Assembly (NCBI GenBank): GCA_023382675.1
Contig: JAHDWN010000008.1
Span: 95,242 to 159,241, forward strand
Direction of reading: 5' to 3'
Length of the DNA: 64,000 nt
Source: Anaerolineae bacterium
Lineage (GTDB): Bacteria; Chloroflexota; Anaerolineae; Aggregatilineales; Phototrophicaceae
The notes beneath the pieces were generated by a model. The model was not told the origin of the DNA. It did not search any database and worked only from the letters and a program-made list of their open reading frames with translations. Position 1 is the first letter of the stretch. The number at the start of each line of letters is the position of its first letter. A program made the translations under genes and the position numbers. Of this stretch, positions 59,602-64,000 are shown piece after piece.

Positions 59602-60118
59602 AGCCTTGATGGAAGGTCGATTCTTATATCATTGCCGGTGGGTAAGTCTTGCTGGCCGATGCCGATCTCGAATTGCTTGACCTCGAACCCTGGAGGTTAT
59701 TGAGAGCCAAAGAATCTGCGTTAGCCGGCTGGATCACGACAGTAAAGCCCAGGCGCTCCAGTTCGCGGACATGCCGGCAGCAATTGGCGGTGCTTGCAGG
59801 TATCCCGGACTGACTTGACAACAGGCTTGTCCGCACCAGATCGGAGACGACCTCTATGCTGGCCTGGCGTCACCGGCCAGTCTGCTCCATTTTCATGCTT
59901 GGCAGTGAACGTCGGTCATGATGACTTGACAATCCAGCAGTTGCCAGCCCCACTAATCCGCTGCCGAAAGGCACTGCAACCCTGCCCGTTTCAGGGACAG
60001 GTTGAGGCAATTCATATCAGTCCCAATTCTCAATGAATGCGATATAGGTTAATATCAACGGCAATGAAGTTAGCCTCATAGATTCTCCGAGCAACCTGCA
60101 GAATATCAGAGGCAATAT
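59602..60118. other. Intergenic with possible element remnant
   Basis: A minus-strand frame at 59624-59836 includes RHVRELERLGFTVVIQPA, faintly like the end of a transposase-type protein, but no family can be named. Two imperfect hairpins lie near 59858-59880 (CTGGCC/GGCCAG arms) and 59976-60006 (CAACCCTG/ACAGGTTG arms). No further gene is seen. The kinase gene follows, with CAGAGGCAATAT before its ATG. Confidence 0.4.
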
Positions 60119-63100
60119 ATGTTAAGTAGATTATTGGGCAGGGAAGCGGGTTTCTTTTCACACTATTCCCGATCCACTTCGATCAACTTGCGCGCACAAC
60201 TTCTGCTCACATTTCTGCTGGTGGGTTTGCTTCCACTGGTCGCCACAAGTATTATCAATATCGTTCTTACCAGCAACTTATTACGCGGATCACAAATCGA
60301 TGACGAACAGGCGCGTCTTAAGGGTGTTGTGAGCGATATTGAACGTTTTCTGGAAGCTACGACGGGTGATATCCTCATCCTCAGTCATTCTATCGCCATG
60401 CAGCAGATGGCACATGCGATAGCCAACCACGAATCGTTGATTATTCCGCAGGCACGAGAGGCGCTTGCCACCGAATTTCAGAATTTTGCCCGTCGGCGCA
60501 ATACGGGCGATCAGCATGTGTATGCTCATGTACGCTTCCTAGACGTGGAAGGGTTTGAACTGGTTCGGGTCGATAACATAGACGACCAGCCCACCATTAT
60601 CAGTACATATAATTTCCGCAGCACCGAAACCTATTTTCTTCAGGCTCGTGATTTGCCACCAGATGGCGTCTATGTCTCACCAATCTTTTTGTTCGAGGAA
60701 TACGGCATGATCCAGGTGCCACACACACCGGTCATGAATTACAGCACGCCGATCTATGCGGATGATGAGTTAGTCGGTGTATTGGTCACGGATGTATGGG
60801 CGCAAGGGTTTCTCGATCTGGTTCAATCTAATTTGCTTTCCCAGACAACAGCATTTCTCGCCGACCAGGATGGCTACTATCTTTCCCATCCAGACACGAG
60901 CCGGTTATTTGGACGCGAACTAAACACACGCTTCCGGGTGCAAACCGACTATCCGGCTTTGGCCAGTGCGCTGGATTCAGATGGGGCCGGAACGCTTGAT
61001 CTAGATGATACCTTAGCGGTTTACCAGATCGTTAGCCCACCATGGCAATCCGATTTCCATTGGATCGTGTTTTCGCTGCGCTCGTTCGAAGCCGTACTCA
61101 CCCCGGTGCGGCAGCAGGAACGCACCCTGTTGCTGGCATTTTTGCTTGTGGGTAGCGTCGTAACGGTGATTGCGTTGGTCTTCGTTCGCAACTTCACGCG
61201 CCCTATTGCCCAACTGACGCGAACCTCATCGCTCATTGCCGCCGGTGACTTGACGCAACGTGCTGCTATAAAGCGCCGCGATGAAATTGGTATGCTCGCA
61301 CAGTCATTTAACACGATGACCGAGCAAATGAGTGCGCTGATTAATCATCTGGAAGATGTGGTGCGAGCACGTACCCGCGATTTGCGAGTGGCAGCTGATG
61401 TGTCTAAACAAATCACCACTGTATTGGACATCGAGAAACTATTACAGCGTGTGGTGATCCTGACGGCAACCAGTTTTGGTTTCAATGCCGTGTTCATATT
61501 TCTCTTCAAAAAAGATGATCAGCGGCTCGTGTGCGCGGCTGGCTCTAATCACGAGGGACAGACGGTGACAGAAAGGAAGCAATATGATATCGCTATTGAC
61601 GTCGAAAACAACATTATTGCCCAGGCAGCACGTTCACGCAAAACGGAAACGCTCAGCGAGCTCGCAGAAGTCCCGGTGAGATCGTCGCCGCACCACTTTC
61701 CTGAGACGCGCTCCGAACTCGCTATTCCAATGCTGCTTGGTGACCGTCTTTTGGGGGTATTTGACTTACAATCCGATGTTGTCCACCGCTTCAACGAGGA
61801 AGATTTGCATGTACTGACCTCGCTGGCAGAACAGATTGCTGTCGCGGTACGCAACGCTCAACTTTTCGCAAAAGCGCAGGTCGCTCAAAAGACGGCTGAG
61901 ACAGCCAATAAGGCAAAGAGTATTTTTCTCGCAAATATGAGTCACGAGCTACGGACGCCACTGAATGCCATTTTGGGTTTTTCACAGTTAATCGCACGTG
62001 ATCCGGCGATAACGCCCTCTCAGCAGGAATACCTGGCTACTATCTGTCGCAGCGGGGACTTTTTGCTGCAACTCATTAACAGCGTGCTGGAAATGTCCAA
62101 GATTGAAGCAGGAAGAGTTTCGCTCAACACCTCACGTTTCGATCTCCACGATATGCTTCACGACCTCGAAGAAATGCTCAAAATGCGTGCCGAGCGTAAA
62201 GGGTTGCTGCTGAAGTTCGACATGGTTAACCACGTTCCACGTTATGTCGCGACCGACGAAAACAAATTGCGTCAGGTGCTCATCAATTTGATTGGCAACG
62301 GTCTCAAGTTTACCGAAACTGGCGGAATCACAGTCCGAATTCGATTCCAGCCGGAAGATGTGTTCATCTTTGAGGTGGAAGATACCGGTTGTGGGATCGA
62401 TGCGGCAGAAATTGATCAAGTTTTCGACATATTTTTCCAGACCCAGAGGGGGCAGCAATTGCATGATGGGACGGGTCTTGGCCTGTCCATCAGCAGACAA
62501 TTTGTGCAGCTGATGGGGGGCAATATTACAGTCGAAAGTGAACTAGGTAGAGGCTCGACTTTTACTTTCGAAATTCGTGCCAAGTCCTGGCAAGCTACCG
62601 AGGTTGAATCGGCGCAGGTCCGTAAACAGGTTGTCGGGCTTGCCCCCGGTCAGCGTGATTTTCGGATTCTGATTGTCGAGGACAAGGTTGAGAGTCGGAT
62701 CTTTTTAACCAAATTGCTAGAGTCAATTGGGTTTCATGTACTGGAAGCAGCCAATGGGCGCGAAGCGATTGATCTTTGGGAAAGTTGGAAGCCTCACCTG
62801 ATTTTGATGGATATGTTGATGCCTGTCATGGATGGGTATGCTGCTACTCGACACATCAAAATGCACACGGGAGATCAAGGACCTTCCATCATCGCGATGA
62901 CCGCCCATGTCTTCGAGCATGAGCGTATGCAGATCATAGCAAGTGGGTGCGATGAGATTATTCACAAACCCATTCGAGAAGACGAAATCCTACGGAAAAT
63001 TCAAGATCATCTTGGCGTGGAATATACCTACCAGTATACGACGCAACCCCGACCCCTTGCCGGAAAGAGGGAGGATGTGCTTTCACCGGACGTCTTTTAT

Positions 63101-63286
63101 GATCTTCCTCTGGAATGGGTGACAGAGCTTCACAACGTGGCAATGTCTGCCAAAAGAGAGCAATCCCTCCAGGTTATTGAAAAGATCAGTCAAACCCACC
63201 CCGCGATTTCAGCCTCCTTGATCGAACTGGTCAACAGCTTCCGATTTGACAAAATCATGGCCCTCACTAAGCCAATAGTAATGTAA
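60119..63286 (+). CDS. Hybrid sensor histidine kinase (Cache-HAMP-GAF-HisKA-HATPase-REC)
   Basis: 1055 aa. A first membrane helix (about 27-50) and a second at about 335-357 enclose a dCache-type periplasmic sensor. HAMP follows at about 358-412, then a GAF domain (about 430-590), then HisKA with the phosphoacceptor H609 (MSHELRTPLNAILGF). The HATPase domain (NKLRQVLINLIGNGLKF; DTGCGI; GTGLGL) is followed by a receiver with phosphoacceptor D898 (LILMDMLMPVMDG). The last about 60 residues (DVFYDLPLEWVTELHNVAMS) form a helical tail. It would transfer phosphate through its receiver to an unseen partner. The nearby sugar-binding protein gene may be a target; inferred. Confidence 0.95.
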   Translation: MLSRLLGREAGFFSHYSRSTSINLRAQLLLTFLLVGLLPLVATSIINIVLTSNLLRGSQIDDEQARLKGVVSDIERFLEATTGDILILSHSIAMQQMAHAIANHESLIIPQAREALATEFQNFARRRNTGDQHVYAHVRFLDVEGFELVRVDNIDDQPTIISTYNFRSTETYFLQARDLPPDGVYVSPIFLFEEYGMIQVPHTPVMNYSTPIYADDELVGVLVTDVWAQGFLDLVQSNLLSQTTAFLADQDGYYLSHPDTSRLFGRELNTRFRVQTDYPALASALDSDGAGTLDLDDTLAVYQIVSPPWQSDFHWIVFSLRSFEAVLTPVRQQERTLLLAFLLVGSVVTVIALVFVRNFTRPIAQLTRTSSLIAAGDLTQRAAIKRRDEIGMLAQSFNTMTEQMSALINHLEDVVRARTRDLRVAADVSKQITTVLDIEKLLQRVVILTATSFGFNAVFIFLFKKDDQRLVCAAGSNHEGQTVTERKQYDIAIDVENNIIAQAARSRKTETLSELAEVPVRSSPHHFPETRSELAIPMLLGDRLLGVFDLQSDVVHRFNEEDLHVLTSLAEQIAVAVRNAQLFAKAQVAQKTAETANKAKSIFLANMSHELRTPLNAILGFSQLIARDPAITPSQQEYLATICRSGDFLLQLINSVLEMSKIEAGRVSLNTSRFDLHDMLHDLEEMLKMRAERKGLLLKFDMVNHVPRYVATDENKLRQVLINLIGNGLKFTETGGITVRIRFQPEDVFIFEVEDTGCGIDAAEIDQVFDIFFQTQRGQQLHDGTGLGLSISRQFVQLMGGNITVESELGRGSTFTFEIRAKSWQATEVESAQVRKQVVGLAPGQRDFRILIVEDKVESRIFLTKLLESIGFHVLEAANGREAIDLWESWKPHLILMDMLMPVMDGYAATRHIKMHTGDQGPSIIAMTAHVFEHERMQIIASGCDEIIHKPIREDEILRKIQDHLGVEYTYQYTTQPRPLAGKREDVLSPDVFYDLPLEWVTELHNVAMSAKREQSLQVIEKISQTHPAISASLIELVNSFRFDKIMALTKPIVM

Positions 63287-63448
63287 CAAGATTTAGCCAG
63301 CCGTCTAGTGGATTCTGGTCCACTGTCCAATGTAGCAGAACACCTTTTGCGACACAATCATGATCCCAAATAGTGTGTCGCGTAGTCGTTCCGCGCCCTG
63401 TGACGTTGAACGTGAGACGTAAAGTTCAAATATAAGGAGTTCTGAATC

Positions 63449-64000
63449 ATGAAGAGATGGCTGAGTTTTCTCCTGTTAGCACTTGTCTTGCTGCTGGGTG
63501 CAGCCTCTGTCACCGTCGCGCAGGACATGAACCCTGCGCTGGAAGACGGCAAGATCACCATCGCCTGGATTCCAAAAGCGCTAAATAACCCGGTCTTCGA
63601 GGTTGGCAAAGTCGGCTGCGAAACGGCGGCTGCCGAACTGACCGAGGCAGGCCCGTATGAGGTTGAATGCCTCTATATGGGTTCGGTGGCGTCGGACATG
63701 GCGGAACAGGCGCGGGTGATGGCAGATGCTGTGGCACAGGGCGTGGACGCACTGGCGGTGTCCTGCAACAACGGGGCTGGCTGCGTGGATCCGATTAATG
63801 CTGCCGCCGAAGCAGGAATCGAAGTGATGACGTGGGATTCGGATTCGGATCCGTCGGCACGGTTTACCTACCTGGGCGTCAGCAACTATGACGGCGGACG
63901 CGCTGCTGCCCTTCTGCTATTGAACGAAATGGGTGATGAGGGCACCGTGGCGCTGCTGACGGGTGTTCCGGGCGCTCCCAACCTCGAAGAGCGTATTCGC
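63449..64000 (+). CDS. Sugar ABC transporter substrate-binding protein, RbsB-like (partial)
   Basis: 184 residues are visible; the gene runs off the window end. ATAAGGAGTTCTGAATC precedes the ATG. The signal peptide ends TVAQ. The mature start ([20 protein letters not shown]) and [34 protein letters not shown] are typical of the type 1 periplasmic binding proteins for ribose, xylose or autoinducer-2-like ligands. Probably the first gene of an import operon. The ligand cannot be deduced. Confidence 0.88.
   Translation, partial: MKRWLSFLLLALVLLLGAASVTVAQDMNPALEDGKITIAWIPKALNNPVFEVGKVGCETAAAELTEAGPYEVECLYMGSVASDMAEQARVMADAVAQGVDALAVSCNNGAGCVDPINAAAEAGIEVMTWDSDSDPSARFTYLGVSNYDGGRAAALLLLNEMGDEGTVALLTGVPGAPNLEERIR

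Overview
The window looks like bacterial chromosome of moderately high GC content. Gene content (large MalT/LAL-type LuxR regulators in tandem, an array of secreted or membrane-anchored alpha/beta hydrolases, a TIR-TM-WD40 protein, an extracellular contractile injection locus, sugar ABC importers without their own ATPase) suggests a Chloroflexota organism, perhaps Anaerolineae-like. This is inference: no rRNA, tRNA or CRISPR array was seen, so nothing here fixes the taxonomy.

Layout. (1) 279-4345: a TIR/WD40 protein and a secreted protein of unknown role, tail to tail. (2) 4924-12085: a carbohydrate cluster with an alpha-L-rhamnosidase, a divergent LacI regulator with a recognisable promoter and operator, and a binding protein plus two permeases. 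(3) 12765-29517: an extracellular contractile injection system (eCIS). It encodes a cap/terminator, sheath, tube, a Pro/Ala-rich protein, a LysM adaptor, VgrG-like spike, PAAR tip, gp25-like wedge, a baseplate J protein fused to a beta-propeller, and a gpI-like tail protein. It also holds several membrane proteins, two with a shared N-terminal domain and one with LysM domains. No AAA+ ATPase, tape measure or fibre gene is visible. (4) 30546-38795: three tandem paralogous MalT-like regulators with mosaic relationships. (5) 38987-57366: an RDD protein, a membrane protein, eight alpha/beta hydrolases, two beta-lactamase-fold proteins and three CPBP-family proteins. Nearly every transcription unit here is preceded by the same roughly 70-nt regulatory module. 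(6) 57378-59476: a small conserved protein and an ABC exporter whose permease is frameshifted. (7) 60119 to the end: a hybrid histidine kinase and the start of a sugar-binding protein gene.

Four copies of a dispersed repeat, all in the same orientation and each carrying a terminator-like hairpin, sit near 4.6-4.8, 12.4-12.5, 30.2-30.4 and 59.5-59.6 kb. They lie at the borders between blocks 1/2, 2/3, 3/4 and 6/7.

The two most interesting systems are the eCIS with its membrane-spanning, peptidoglycan-binding companions, and the hydrolase array. The array looks like a single regulon built by repeated duplication: a shared upstream module, individual hairpins at unit ends, and a shared N-terminal KRGC-type membrane anchor on six hydrolases from two different families. 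The adjacent LuxR/MalT-like regulators are the obvious candidate controllers, but that link is inference.
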